A stretch of 64,000 bases of DNA from Bathymodiolus brooksi (taxonomy: Eukaryota; Mollusca; Bivalvia; Mytilida; Modiolidae), in the NCBI GenBank assembly GCA_963680875.1, contig OY804588.1, positions 95,970,233 through 96,034,232 of the forward strand. Direction: 5' to 3'. Position numbers and translations under genes: made by a program. Within the stretch, counting starts at the first letter, position 1. The number at the start of each line of letters is the position of its first letter. Below the pieces are notes generated by a model, which was given only the letters and a program-made list of their open reading frames with translations, was not told the DNA's origin and ran no database searches. Shown piece by piece: positions 1 to 16,400 of this stretch.

Positions 1-3000
1 ATTTCATATTGAACATCAAAATACATTTCATATTGGTCATCTAAAGACATTTCATATTGGACATCAAAAGAAATTTCATATTGGACATCTAAAGACATTT
101 CATATTGGACATCTAAAGACATTTCCTATTGGACATCAAAAGACTTTTCATATTGAACATCAAAAGACATTTCATATTGGACATCTAAATACATTTCATA
201 TTGGACATCTAAAGACATTTCATATTGGACATCTAAATACATTTCATATTGGACATCTAAATACATTTCATATTAGACATCTAAAGACATTTCATATTAG
301 ACATCTAAAGACATTTCATATTGGACATCTAAAGACATTTCATATTGGACATCTAAAGACATTTCATATTGGACATCTAAATACATTTTATATTGGACAT
401 CTAAAGACATTTCATATTGGACATCTAAAGACCTTTCATATTGGACATCTAAAGACATTTCATATTGGACATCTAAATACATTTCATATTGGACATCTAA
501 AAACATTTCATATTGGACATCTAAAGACATTTCATATTGGACATCTAAATACGTTTCAATTTGGACATCTAAATACATTTCATATTGGACATCTAAATAC
601 ATTTCATATTGAACATCAAAAGACATTTCCTATTGGACATCTAAATACATTTCATATTGGACATCAAAAGACATTTCATATTGGACATCTAAAGACATTT
701 CATATTGGACATCTAAAGACATTTCATTTTGGACATCAAAAGACATTTCATATTGGACATCAAAAGACATTTCATATTGGACATCAAAAGACTTTTCATA
801 TTGGACATCTAAATACATTTCATATTGGATATCTAAAGACATTTCATATTGGCCATCTAAAGACATTTCATATTGGACATCTAAAGACATTTCATATTAG
901 ACATCTAAAGACATTTCATATTGGACATCTAAAGACATTTCATATTGGATATCAAAAGACATTTCATATTGGACATCTAAAGACATTTCATATTGGACAT
1001 CTAAAGACATTTCATATTGAACATCTAAATACATTTCATATTGGTCATCTAAAAACATTTCATATTGGACATCTAAAGACATTTCATATTGGACATCTAA
1101 AGATATTTCATATTGGACATCTAAAGACATTTCATATTGGACATCAAAAGACATTTCATATTGGACATCTAAAGACATTTCATATTGGACATCTAAAGAC
1201 ATTTCCTATTGGACATCTAAATACATTTCATATTGGACATCTAAATACATTTCATATTGGACATCAAAAGACATTTCATATTAGACATCTAAAGACATTT
1301 CATATTGGACACCTAACGATATTTCATATTGGACATCTAAGGACATTTCATATTGGACATCTAAAGACATTTCATATTGGACATCTAAAGACATTTCATA
1401 TTGGACATGTAAAGACATTTCATATTGAACATCTAAAGACATTTCATATTGAACATCAAAATACATTTCATATTGGTCATCTAAAGACATTTCATATTGG
1501 ACATCAAAAGAAATTTCATATTAGACATCTAAAGACATTTCATATTGGACACCTAACGATATTTCATATTGGACATCTAAGGACATTTCATATTGGACAT
1601 CTAAAGACATTTCATATTGGACATCTAAAGACATTTCATATTGGACATGTAAAGACATTTCATATTGAACATCTAAAGACATTTCATATTGAACATCAAA
1701 ATACATTTCATATTGGTCATCTAAAGACATTTCATATTGGACATCAAAAGAAATTTCATATTGGACATCTAAAGACATTTCATATTGGACATCTAAAGAC
1801 ATTTCCTATTGGACATCAAAAGACTTTTCATATTGAACATCAAAAGACATTTCATATTGGACATCTAAATACATTTCATATTGGACATCTAAAGACATTT
1901 CATATTGGACATCTAAATACATTTCATATTGGACATCTAAAGACATTTCATATTGGACATCTAAAGACATTTCATATTGGACATCTAAAGACATTTCATA
2001 TTGGACATCTAAATACATTTTATATTGGACATCTAAAGACATTTCATATTGGACATCTAAAGACCTTTCATATTGGACATCTAAAGACATTTCATATTGG
2101 ACATCTAAATACATTTCATATTGGACATCTAAAAACATTTCATATTGGACATCTAAAGACATTTCATATTGGACATCTAAATACGTTTCAATTTGGACAT
2201 CTAAATACATTTCATATTGGACATCTAAATACATTTCATATTGAACATCAAAAGACATTTCCTATTGGACATCTAAATACATTTCATATTGGACATCAAA
2301 AGACATTTCATATTGGACATCTAAAGACATTTCATATTGGACATCTAAAGACATTTCATTTTGGACATCAAAAGACATTTCATATTGGACATCAAAAGAC
2401 ATTTCATATTGGACATCAAAAGACTTTTCATATTGGACATCTAAATACATTTCATATTGGACACCTAAATACATTTCATATTGGACATCTAAAGACATTT
2501 CATATTAGACATCTAAAGACCTTTCATATTGGACATCTAAATACATTTCATATTGGACATCTAAATACATTTCATATTAGACATCTAAAGACATTTCATA
2601 TTAGACATCTAAATACATTTCATATTGGACATCTAAAGACATTTCATATTGGACATGTAAAGACATTTCATATTGAATATCTAAAGACATTTCATATTGA
2701 ACATCTAAATACATTTCATATTGGTCATCTAAAGACATTTCATATTGGACATCAAAAGAAATTTCATATTGGACATCTAAAGACATTTCATATTGGACAT
2801 CAAAAGACATTTCATATTGGACATCTAAATACATTTCATATTGGACATCTATATACATTTCTTATTGGACATCTAAAGACATTTCATATTGGATATCTAA
2901 AGACATTTCATATTAGACATCTAAAGACATTTCATATTGGACATCTAAAGACATTTCATATTGGACATCTAAAGACATTTCATATTAGACATCAAAAGAC

Positions 3001-3218
3001 ATTTCATATTAGACATCTAAAGACATTTCAAATTGGACATCTAAAGACATTTCATATTGGACATCTAAATACATTTCATATTGGACATCTAAAGACATTT
3101 CATATTGGACATCTAAAGACCTTTCATATTGGACATCTAAAGACATTTCATATTGGACATCTAAAGACATTTCATATTGGATATCTAAATACATTTCATA
3201 TTGGACATGTAAAGGCAT
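1..3218. repeat. Higher-order block A, copy 1
   Basis: The variant order here recurs near 7681-10946, 13201-16586 and 20041-22900. The first ~890 bp match 7681-8570 at an offset of exactly 7,680 bp (320 monomers). Further in, the offset becomes 7,896 and then 7,872 bp, so this copy lacks nine monomers near 0.9-1.2 kb relative to copy 2. Landmarks in order are the ACGTTTCAATTTGG monomer at about 551, two CACCTAACGATATTT monomers at about 1310 and 1550, a second ACGTTTCAATTTGG at about 2183, a CTATATACA monomer near 2850 and the GTAAAGGCATTTCC monomer near 3210. The block is cut on the left by the window edge. Confidence 0.85.
1281..1760. repeat. 240-bp (10-monomer) tandem duplication
   Basis: The ten-monomer stretch beginning with the TTAGAC monomer at 1281 and including CACCTAACGATATTT repeats at 1521 with the same variant order. 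Equivalent doublets with the same 240-bp offset occur at about 9177/9417, 14649/14889 and 21083/21323, always at the same place in block A. The later single copies, at about 3993, 17313, 23627, 26051, 53293 and 56941, are not doubled. The duplication therefore predates amplification of block A and marks that block. Confidence 0.9.
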
Positions 3219-3320
3219 TTCCTATTGGACATCTAAAGACATTTCATATTGGATATCTAAAGACATTTCATATTGGCCATCAAAAGACATTTCATATTGG
3301 ACATCTAAAGACATTTCATA

Positions 3321-6300
3321 TTAGACATCTAAAGACATTTCATATTGGACATCTAAAGACATTTCATATTGGATATCAAAAGACATTTCATATTGGACAT
3401 CAAAAGACATTTCATATTGGACATCTAAATACATTTTATATTGGACGTCTAAAGACATTTCATATTGGACATCTAAAGACATTTCATATTGAACATCTAA
3501 AGACATTTCATATTGGACATCTAAATACATTTCATATTGGTTATCTAAAGACATTTCATATTGGAGATCTAAAGACATTTCATATTGGACATCTAAAGAC
3601 ATTTCATATTGGACATCTAAAGACATTTCATATTGGACATCTAAAGACATTTCATATTGGACATCAAAAGACATTTTATATTGGACATCTACAGACATTT
3701 CATATTGGACATCTAAAGACATTTCATATTGAACATCTAAATACATTTCATATTGGTCATCTAAAAACATTTCATATTGGACATCTAAAGACATTTCATA
3801 TTGGACATCTAAAGACATTTCATATTGGACATCTAAAGACATTTCATATTGGACATCAAAAGACATTTCATATTGGACATCTAAAGACATTTCATATTGG
3901 ACATCTAAAGACATTTCCTATTGGACATCTAAATACATTTCATATTGGACATCTAAATACATTTCATATTGGACATCAAAAGACATTTCATATTAGACAT
4001 CTAAAGACATTTCATATTGGACACCTAACGATATTTCATATTGGACATCTAAGGACATTTCATATTGGACATCTAAAGACATTTCATATTGGACATCTAA
4101 AGACATTTCATATTGGACATGTAAAGACATTTCATATTGAACATCTAAAGACATTTCATATTGAACATCAAAATACATTTCATATTGGTCATCTAAAGAC
4201 ATTTCATATTGGACATCAAAAGAAATTTCATATTGGACATCTAAAGACATTTCATATTGGACATCTAAAGACATTTCCTATTGGACATCAAAAGACTTTT
4301 CATATTGAACATCAAAAGACATTTCATATTGGACATCTAAATACATTTCATATTGGATATCTAAAGACATTTCATATTGGACATCTAAATACATTTCATA
4401 TTAGACATCTAAAGACATTTCATATTAGACATCTAAAGACATTTCATATTGGACATCTAAAGACATTTCATATTGGACATCTAAAGACATTTCATATTGG
4501 ACATCTAAATACATTTTATATTGGACATCTAAAGACATTTCATATTGGACATCTAAAGACCTTTCATATTGGACATCTAAAGACATTTCATATTGGACAT
4601 CTAAATACATTTCATATTGGACATCTAAAAACATTTCATATTGGACATCTAAAGACATTTCATATTGGACATCTAAATACATTTCATATTGGACATCTAA
4701 ATACATTTCATATTGTACATCTAAATACATTTCACATTGAACATCAAAAGACATTTCCTATTGGACATCTAAATACATTTCATATTGGACATCAAAAGAA
4801 ATTTCATATTGGACATCTAAAGACATTTCATATTGGACATCTAAAGACATTTCATATTGGACATCTAAATACATTTCATATTGGACATCTATATACATTT
4901 CATATTGGACATCTAAAGACATTTCATATTGGATATCTAAAGACATTTCATATTAGACATCTAAAGACATTTCATATTGGACATCTAAAGACATTTCATA
5001 TTGGACATCTAAAGACATTTCATATTAGACATCAAAAGACATTTCATATTAGACATCTAAAGACATTTCATATTGGACATCTAAAGACATTTCAAATTGG
5101 ACATCTAAAGACATTTCATATTGGACATCTAAATACATTTCATATTGGACATCTAAAGACATTTCATATTGGACATCTAAAGACCTTTCATATTGGACAT
5201 CTAAAGACATTTCATATTGGACATCTAAAGACATTTCATATTGGACATTTAAATACATTTCATATTGGATATCTAAATACATTTCATATTGGACATGTAA
5301 AGGCATTTCCTATTGGACATCTAAAGACATTTCATATTGGATATCTAAAGACATTTCATATTGGCCATCTAAAGACATTTCATATTGGACATCTAAAGAC
5401 ATTTCATATTAGACATCAAAAGACATTTCATATTGGACATCTAAAGACATTTCATATTGGATATCAAAAGACATTTCATATTAGACATCTAAAGACATTT
5501 CATATTGGACATCTAAAGACATTTCATATTGGACATCTAAATACATTTTATATTGGACGTCTAAAGACATTTCATATTGGACATCTAAAGACATTTCATA
5601 TTGAACATCTAAAGACATTTCATATTGGACATCTAAATACATTTCATATTGGACATCTATATACATTTCATATTGGACATCTAAAGACATTTCATATTGG
5701 ATATCTAAAGACATTTCATATTAGACATCTAAAGACATTTCATATTGGACATCTAAAGACATTTCATATTGGACATCTAAAGACATTTCATATTAGACAT
5801 CAAAAGACATTTCATATTAGACATCTAAAGACATTTCATATTGGACATGTAAAGACATTTCAAATTGGACATCTAAAGACATTTCATATTGGACATCTAA
5901 ATACATTTCATATTGGACATCTAAAGACATTTCATATTGGACATCTAAAGACCTTTCATATTGGACATCTAAAGACATTTCATATTGGACATCTAAAGAC
6001 ATTTCATATTGGACATTTAAATACATTTCATATTGGATATCTAAATACATTTCATATTGGACATGTAAAGGCATTTCCTAATGGACATCTAAAGAAATTT
6101 CATATTGGATATCTAAAGACATTTCATATTGGCCATCTAAAGACATTTCATATTGGACATCTAAAGACATTTCATATTGGACATCTAAATACATTTCATA
6201 TTGGACATCTATATACATTTCATATTGGACATCTAAAGACATTTCATATTGGATATCTAAAGACATTTCATATTAGACATCTAAAGACATTTCATATTGG

Positions 6301-7140
6301 ACATCTAAAGACATTTCATATTGGACATCTAAAGACATTTCATATTAGACATCAAAAGACATTTCATATTAGACATCTAAAGACATTTCATATTGGACAT
6401 CTAAAGACATTTCAAATTGGACATCTAAAGACATTTCATATTGGACATCTAAATACATTTCATATTGGACATCTAAAGACATTTCATATTGGACATCTAA
6501 AGACCTTTCATATTGGACATCTAAAGACATTTCATATTGGACATCTAAAGACATTTCATATTGGACATTTAAATACATTTCATATTGGATATCTAAATAC
6601 ATTTCATATTGGACATGTAAAGGCATTTCCTATTGGACATCTAAAGACATTTCATATTGGATATCTAAAGACATTTCATATTGGCCATCTAAAGACATTT
6701 CATATTGGACATCTAAAGACATTTCATATTAGACATCCAAAGTCATTTCATATTGGACATCTAAAGACATTTCATATTGGATATCAAAAGACATTTCATA
6801 TTGGACATCTAAAGACATTTCATATTGGACATCTAAATACATTTTATATTGGACGTCTAAAGACATTTCATATTGAACATCTAAAGACATTTCATATTGG
6901 ACATCTAAATACATTTCATATTGGTTATCTAAAGACATTTCATATTGGAGATCTAAAGACATTTCATATTGGACATCTAAAGACATTTCATATTGGACAT
7001 CTAAAGACATTTCATATTGGACATCTAAAGACATTTCATATTGGACATCAAAAGACATTTTATATTGGACATCTACAGACATTTCATATTGGACATCTAA
7101 AGACATTTCATATTGAACATCTAAATACATTTCATATTGG
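3321..7140. repeat. Higher-order block B, copy 1
   Basis: This block matches 16641-20038 at an offset of 13,320 bp (555 monomers) and 25379-29200 at 22,058 bp, rising to 22,060 bp after the extra AA in the other copies. It contains a long run without minus-strand nonsense variants (3321-3914), one CACCTAACGATATTT monomer near 4020, and the TTGTACATC monomer at about 4723 followed by TTTCACATTG. Then come four GTAAAGGCATTTCC modules, around 5300, 6070 and 6620 plus the shared block A edge at about 3210. It ends with the ACATCCAAAGTCATTT monomer at about 6733. Unlike copies 2 and 3 it keeps the plain 24-bp monomer where they carry the AA insertion (about 5381). Confidence 0.85.
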
Positions 7141-7178
7141 TCATCTAAAAACATTTCATATTGGACATCTAAAGACAT

Positions 7179-7802
7179 TTCATATTGGACATCTAAAGAC
7201 ATTTCATATTGGACATCTAAAGACATTTCATATTGGACATCAAAAGACATTTCATATTGGACATCAAAAGACTTTTCATATTGGACATCTAAATACATTT
7301 CATATTGGACACCTAAATACATTTCATATTGGACATCTAAAGACATTTCATATTGAACATCTAAAGACATTTCATATTGAACATCAAAATACATTTCATA
7401 TTGGTCATCTAAAGACATTTCATATTGGACATCAAAAGAAATTTCATATTGGACATCTAAAGACATTTCATATTGGACATCTAAAGACATTTCCTATTGG
7501 ACATCAAAAGACTTTTCATATTGAACATCAAAAGACATTTCATATTGGACATCAAAAGACATTTCATATTGGACATCAAAAGACTTTTCATATTGGACAT
7601 CTAAATACATTTCATATTGGACACCTAAATACATTTCATATTGGACATCTAAAGACATTTCATATTGAACATCTAAAGACATTTCATATTGAACATCAAA
7701 ATACATTTCATATTGGTCATCTAAAGACATTTCATATTGGACATCAAAAGAAATTTCATATTGGACATCTAAAGACATTTCATATTGGACATCTAAAGAC
7801 AT
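7179..7802. repeat. 312-bp (13-monomer) tandem duplication
   Basis: The variant string ending at 7490 recurs ending at 7802, an offset of 312 bp or 13 monomers. Shared landmarks, left to right, include TTTTCATATTGG after CAAAAG, the ACACCTAAAT monomer, TTGAACATCAAAATAC and CAAAAGAAATTT. The second copy then runs directly into block A copy 2, so this looks like the junction between block B copy 1 and block A copy 2. Confidence 0.75.
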
Positions 7803-10800
7803 TTCCTATTGGACATCAAAAGACTTTTCATATTGAACATCAAAAGACATTTCATATTGGACATCTAAATACATTTCATATTGGACATCTAAAGACATTT
7901 CATATTGGACATCTAAATACATTTCATATTGGACATCTAAATACATTTCATATTAGACATCTAAAGACATTTCATATTAGACATCTAAAGACATTTCATA
8001 TTGGACATCTAAAGACATTTCATATTGGACATCTAAAGACATTTCATATTGGACATCTAAATACATTTTATATTGGACATCTAAAGACATTTCATATTGG
8101 ACATCTAAAGACCTTTCATATTGGACATCTAAAGACATTTCATATTGGACATCTAAATACATTTCATATTGGACATCTAAAAACATTTCATATTGGACAT
8201 CTAAAGACATTTCATATTGGACATCTAAATACGTTTCAATTTGGACATCTAAATACATTTCATATTGGACATCTAAATACATTTCATATTGAACATCAAA
8301 AGACATTTCCTATTGGACATCTAAATACATTTCATATTGGACATCAAAAGACATTTCATATTGGACATCTAAAGACATTTCATATTGGACATCTAAAGAC
8401 ATTTCATTTTGGACATCAAAAGACATTTCATATTGGACATCAAAAGACATTTCATATTGGACATCAAAAGACTTTTCATATTGGACATCTAAATACATTT
8501 CATATTGGATATCTAAAGACATTTCATATTGGCCATCTAAAGACATTTCATATTGGACATCTAAAGACATTTCATATTGGATATCAAAAGACATTTCATA
8601 TTGGACATCTAAAGACATTTCATATTGGACATCTAAATACATTTTATATTGGACGTCTAAAGACATTTCATATTGAACATCTAAAGACATTTCATATTGG
8701 ACATCTAAATACATTTCATATTGGTTATCTAAAGACATTTCATATTGGAGATCTAAAGACATTTCATATTGGACATCTAAAGACATTTCATATTGGACAT
8801 CTAAAGACATTTCATATTGGACATCTAAAGACATTTCATATTGGACATCAAAAGACATTTTATATTGGACATCTACAGACATTTCATATTGGACATCTAA
8901 AGACATTTCATATTGAACATCTAAATACATTTCATATTGGTCATCTAAAAACATTTCATATTGGACATCTAAAGACATTTCATATTGGACATCAAAAGAT
9001 ATTTCATATTGGACATCTAAAGACATTTCATATTGGACATCAAAAGACATTTCATATTGGACATCTAAAGACATTTCATATTGGACATCTAAAGACATTT
9101 CCTATTGGACATCTAAATACATTTCATATTGGACATCTAAATACATTTCATATTGGACATCAAAAGACATTTCATATTAGACATCTAAAGACATTTCATA
9201 TTGGACACCTAACGATATTTCATATTGGACATCTAAGGACATTTCATATTGGACATCAAAAGACATTTCATATTGGACATCTAAAGACATTTCATATTGG
9301 ACATGTAAAGACATTTCATATTGAACATCTAAAGACATTTCATATTGAACATCAAAATACATTTCATATTGGTCATCTAAAGACATTTCATATTGGACAT
9401 CAAAAGAAATTTCATATTAGACATCTAAAGACATTTCATATTGGACACCTAACGATATTTCATATTGGACATCTAAGGACATTTCATATTGGACATCTAA
9501 AGACATTTCATATTGGACATCTAAAGACATTTCATATTGGACATGTAAAGACATTTCATATTGAACATCTAAAGACATTTCATATTGAACATAAAAATAC
9601 ATTTCATATTGGTCATCTAAAGACATTTCATATTGGACATCAAAAGAAATTTCATATTGGACATCTAAAGACATTTCATATTGGACATCTAAAGACATTT
9701 CCTATTGGACATCAAAAGACATTTCATATTGGACATCTAAATACATTTCATATTGGACATCTAAAGACATTTCATATTGGACATCTAAATACATTTCATA
9801 TTGGACATCTAAATACATTTCATATTAGACATCTAAAGACATTTCATATTAGACATCTAAAGACATTTCATATTGGACATCTAAAGACATTTCATATTGG
9901 ACATCTAAAGACATTTCATATTGGACATCTAAATACATTTTATATTGGACATCTAAAGACATTTCATATTGGACATCTAAATACATTTCATATTGGACAT
10001 CTAAAAACATTTCATATTGGACATCTAAAGACATTTCATATTGGACATCTAAATACGTTTCAATTTGGACATCTAAATACATTTCATATTGGACATCTAA
10101 ATACATTTCATATTGAACATCAAAAGACATTTCCTATTGGACATCTAAATACATTTCATATTGGACATCAAAAGACATTTCATATTGGACATCTAAAGAC
10201 ATTTCATATTGGACATCTAAAGACATTTCATTTTGGACATCAAAAGACATTTCATATTGGACATCAAAAGACATTTCATATTGGACATCAAAAGACTTTT
10301 CATATTGGACATCTAAATACATTTCATATTGGACACCTAAATACATTTCATATTGGACATCTAAAGACATTTCATATTAGACATCTAAACACCTTTCATA
10401 TTGGACATCTAAATACATTTCATATTGGACATCTAAATACATTTCATATTAGACATCTAAAGACATTTCATATTAGACATCTAAATACATTTCATATTGG
10501 ACATCTAAAGACATTTCATATTGGTTATGTAAAGACATTTCATATTGAATATCTAAAGACATTTCATATTGAACATCTAAATACATTTCATATTGGTCAT
10601 CTAAAGACATTTCATATTGGACATCAAAAGAAATTTCATATTGGACATCTAAAGACATTTCATATTGGACATCTAAAGACATTTCATATTGGACATCTAA
10701 AGACATTTCATATTAGACATCAAAAGACATTTCATATTAGACATCTAAAGACATTTCAAATTGGACATCTAAAGACATTTCATATTGGACATCTAAATAC

Positions 10801-10946
10801 ATTTCATATTGGACATCTAAAGACATTTCATATTGGACATCTAAAGACCTTTCATATTGGACATCTAAAGACATTTCATATTGGACATCTAAAGACATTT
10901 CATATTGGATATCTAAATACATTTCATATTGGACATGTAAAGGCAT
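7681..10946. repeat. Higher-order block A, copy 2
   Basis: Bases 7681 onward reproduce the first ~890 bases of the window without a difference that I noticed. The block also matches block A copy 3 at an offset of 5,472 bp (228 monomers), changing to 5,496 and then 5,640 bp downstream, so copy 2 is shorter by one and then six more monomers. It carries ACGTTTCAATTTGG at about 8231 and 10057 and the CACCTAACGATATTT doublet at about 9206 and 9446. Confidence 0.85.
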
Positions 10947-13440
10947 TTCCTATTGGACATCTAAAGACATTTCATATTGGATATCTAAAGACATTTCATA
11001 TTAGACATCTAAAGACATTTCATATTGGACATCTAAAGACATTTCATATTGGATATCAAAAGACATTTCATATTGGACATCTAAAGACATTTCATATTGG
11101 ACATCTAAATACATTTTATATTGGACGTCTAAAGACATTTCATATTGGACATCTAAAGACATTTCATATTGGACATCAAAAGAAATTTCATATTGGACAT
11201 CTAAAGACATTTCATATTGGACATCTAAAGACATTTCCTATTGGACATCAAAAGACTTTTCATATTGAACATCAAAAGACATTTCATATTGGACATCTAA
11301 ATACATTTCATATTGGACATCTAAAGACATTTCATATTGGACATCTAAATACATTTCATATTGGACATCTAAAGACATTTCATATTGGACATCTAAATAC
11401 ATTTTATATTGGACATCTAAAGACATTTCATATTGGACATCTAAAGACCTTTCATATTGGACATCTAAAGACATTTCATATTGGACATCTAAATACATTT
11501 CATATTGGACATCTAAAAACATTTCATATTGGACATCTAAAGACATTTCATATTGGACATCTAAATACGTTTCAATTTGGACATCTAAATACATTTCATA
11601 TTGGACATCTAAATACATTTCATATTGAACATCAAAAGACATTTCCTATTGGACATCTAAATACATTTCATATTGGACATCAAAAGACATTTCATATTGG
11701 ACATCTAAAGACATTTCATATTGGACATCTAAAGACATTTCATTTTGGACATCAAAAGACATTTCATATTGGACATCAAAAGACATTTCATATTGGACAT
11801 CAAAAGACTTTTCATATTGGACATCTAAATACATTTCATATTGGATATCTAAAGACATTTCATATTGGCCATCTAAAGACATTTCATATTGGACATCTAA
11901 AGACATTTCATATTGGATATCAAAAGACATTTCATATTGGACATCTAAAGACATTTCATATTGGACATCTAAATACATTTTATATTGGACGTCTAAAGAC
12001 ATTTCATATTGAACATCAAAAGACATTTCATATTGGACATCTAAATACATTTCATATTGGACATCAAAAGACATTTCATATTGGACATCTAAAGACATTT
12101 CATATTGGACATCTAAAGACATTTCATTTTGGACATCAAAAGACATTTCATATTGGACATCAAAAGACATTTCATATTGGACATCAAAAGACTTTTCATA
12201 TTGGACATCTAAATACATTTCATATTGGACACCTAAATACATTTCATATTGGACATCTAAAGACATTTCATATTAGACATCTAAACACCTTTCATATTGG
12301 ACATCTAAATACATTTCATATTGGACATCTAAATACATTTCATATTAGACATCTAAATACATTTCATATTAGACATCTAAATACATTTCATATTGGACAT
12401 CTAAAGACATTTCATATTGGACATGTAAAGACATTTCATATTGAATATCTAAAGACATTTCATATTGAACATCTAAATACATTTCATATTGGTCATCTAA
12501 AGACATTTCATATTGGACATCAAAAGAAATTTCATATTGGACATCTAAAGACATTTCATATTGGACATCTAAAGACATTTCATATTGGACATCTAAATAC
12601 ATTTCATATTGGACATCTATATACATTTCTTATTGGACATCTAAAGACATTTCATATTGGATATCTAAAGACATTTCATATTAGACATCTAAAGACATTT
12701 CATATTGGACATCTAAAGACATTTCATATTGGACATCTAAAGACATTTCATATTAGACATCAAAAGACATTTCATATTAGACATCTAAAGACATTTCAAA
12801 TTGGACATCTAAAGACATTTCATATTGGACATCTAAATACATTTCATATTGGACATCTAAAGACATTTCATATTGGACATCTAAAGACCTTTCATATTGG
12901 ACATCTAAAGACATTTCATATTGGACATCTAAAGACATTTCATATTGGATATCTAAATACATTTCATATTGGACATGTAAAGGCATTTCCTATTGGACAT
13001 CTAAAGACATTTCATATTGGATATCTAAAGACATTTCATATTAGACATCTAAAGACATTTCATATTGGACATCTAAAGACATTTCATATTGGATATCAAA
13101 AGACATTTCATATTGGACATCTAAAGACATTTCATATTGGACATCTAAATACATTTTATATTGGACGTCTAAAGACATTTCATATTGGACATCTAAAGAC
13201 ATTTCATATTGGACATCAAAAGAAATTTCATATTGGACATCTAAAGACATTTCATATTGGACATCTAAAGACATTTCCTATTGGACATCAAAAGACTTTT
13301 CATATTGAACATCAAAAGACATTTCATATTGGACATCTAAATACATTTCATATTGGACATCTAAAGACATTTCATATTGGACATCTAAATACATTTCATA
13401 TTGGACATCTAAATACATTTCATATTAGACATCTAAAGAC
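10737..13440. repeat. 2,040-bp (85-monomer) local tandem duplication
   Basis: The module that starts with the TTAGAC monomer at 10737, contains TTTCAAATTGG and ends past the TTTCCTATTGG monomer near 11235 recurs at 12777-13275, offset 2,040 bp. Landmarks at 10737, 11001 and 11234 map exactly to 12777, 13041 and 13274. Between them sits a second ACGTTTCAATTTGG-bearing segment (11238-12266) that combines features of block A with extra monomers. The stretch links block A copies 2 and 3. Confidence 0.8.
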
Positions 13441-16400
13441 ATTTCATATTAGACATCTAAAGACATTTCATATTGGACATCTAAAGACATTTCATATTGG
13501 ACATCTAAAGACATTTCATATTGGACATCTAAATACATTTTATATTGGACATCTAAAGACATTTCATATTGGACATCTAAAGACCTTTCATATTGGACAT
13601 CTAAAGACATTTCATATTGGACATCTAAATACATTTCATATTGGACATCTAAAAACATTTCATATTGGACATCTAAAGACATTTCATATTGGACATCTAA
13701 ATACGTTTCAATTTGGACATCTAAATACATTTCATATTGGACATCTAAATACATTTCATATTGAACATCAAAAGACATTTCCTATTGGACATCTAAATAC
13801 ATTTCATATTGGACATCAAAAGACATTTCATATTGGACATCAAAAGACATTTCATATTGGACATCTAAAGACATTTCATTTTGGACATCAAAAGACATTT
13901 CATATTGGACATCAAAAGACATTTCATATTGGACATCAAAAGACTTTTCATATTGGACATCTAAATACATTTCATATTGGATATCTAAAGACATTTCATA
14001 TTGGCCATCTAAAGACATTTCATATTGGACATCTAAAGACATTTCATATTGGATATCAAAAGACATTTCATATTGGACATCTAAAGACATTTCATATTGG
14101 ACATCTAAATACATTTTATATTGGACGTCTAAAGACATTTCATATTGAACATCTAAAGACATTTCATATTGGACATCTAAATACATTTCATATTGGTTAT
14201 CTAAAGACATTTCATATTGGAGATCTAAAGACATTTCATATTGGACATCTAAAGACATTTCATATTGGACATCTAAAGACATTTCATATTGGACATCTAA
14301 AGACATTTCATATTGGACATCAAAAGACATTTTATATTGGACATCTACAGACATTTCATATTGGACATCTAAAGACATTTCATATTGAACATCTAAATAC
14401 ATTTCATATTGGTCATCTAAAAACATTTCATATTGGACATCTAAAGACATTTCATATTGGACATCTAAAGATATTTCATATTGGACATCTAAAGACATTT
14501 CATATTGGACATCAAAAGACATTTCATATTGGACATCTAAAGACATTTCATATTGGACATCTAAAGACATTTCCTATTGGACATCTAAATACATTTCATA
14601 TTGGACATCTAAATACATTTCATATTGGACATCAAAAGACATTTCATATTAGACATCTAAAGACATTTCATATTGGACACCTAACGATATTTCATATTGG
14701 ACATCTAAGGACATTTCATATTGGACATCTAAAGACATTTCATATTGGACATCTAAAGACATTTCATATTGGACATGTAAAGACATTTCATATTGAATAT
14801 CTAAAGACATTTCATATTGAACATCAAAATACATTTCATATTGGTCATCTAAAGACATTTCATATTGGACATCAAAAGAAATTTCATATTAGACATCTAA
14901 AGACATTTCTTATTGGACACCTAACGATATTTCATATTGGACATCTAAGGACATTTCATATTGGACATCTAAAGACATTTCATATTGGACATCTAAAGAC
15001 ATTTCATATTGGACATGTAAAGACATTTCATATTGAACATCTAAAGACATTTCATATTGAACATCAAAATACATTTCATATTGGTCATCTAAAGACATTT
15101 CATATTGGACATCAAAAGAAATTTCATATTGGACATCTAAAGACATTTCATATTGGACATCTAAAGACATTTCCTATTGGACATCAAAAGACTTTTCATA
15201 TTGAACATCAAAAGACATTTCATATTGGACATCTAAATACATTTCATATTGGACATCTAAAGACATTTCATATTGGACATCTAAATACATTTCATATTGG
15301 ACATCTAAATACATTTCATATTAGACATCTAAAGACATTTCATATTAGACATCTAAAGACATTTCATATTGGACATCTAAAGACATTTCATATTGGACAT
15401 CTAAAGACATTTCATATTGGACATCTAAATACATTTTATATTGGACATCTAAAGACATTTCATATTGGACATCTAAATACATTTCATATTGGACATCTAA
15501 AAACATTTCATATTGGACATCTAAAGACATTTCATATTGGACATCTAAATACGTTTCAATTTGGACATCTAAATACATTTCATATTGGACATCTAAATAC
15601 ATTTCATATTGAACATCAAAAGACATTTCCTATTGGACATCTAAATACATTTCATATTGGACATCAAAAGACATTTCATATTGGACATCTAAAGACATTT
15701 CATATTGGACATCTAAAGACATTTCATTTTGGACATCAAAAGACATTTCATATTGGACATCAAAAGACATTTCATATTGGACATCAAAAGACTTTTCATA
15801 TTGGACATCTAAATACATTTCATATTGGACACCTAAATACATTTCATATTGGACATCTAAAGACATTTCATATTAGACATCTAAACACCTTTCATATTGG
15901 ACATCTAAATACATTTCATATTGGACATCTAAATACATTTCATATTAGACATCTAAAGACATTTCATATTAGACATCTAAATACATTTCATATTGGACAT
16001 CTAAAGACATTTCATATTGGACATGTAAAGACATTTCATATTGAATATCTAAAGACATTTCATATTGAACATCTAAATACATTTCATATTGGTCATCTAA
16101 AGACATTTCATATTGGACATCAAAAGAAATTTCATATTGGACATCTAAAGACATTTCATATTGGACATCTAAAGACATTTCATATTGGACATCTAAATAC
16201 ATTTCATATTGGACATCTATATACATTTCTTATTGGACATCTAAAGACATTTCATATTGGATATCTAAAGACATTTCATATTAGACATCTAAAGACATTT
16301 CATATTGGACATCTAAAGACATTTCATATTGGACATCTAAAGACATTTCATATTAGACATCAAAAGACATTTCATATTAGACATCTAAAGACATTTCAAA

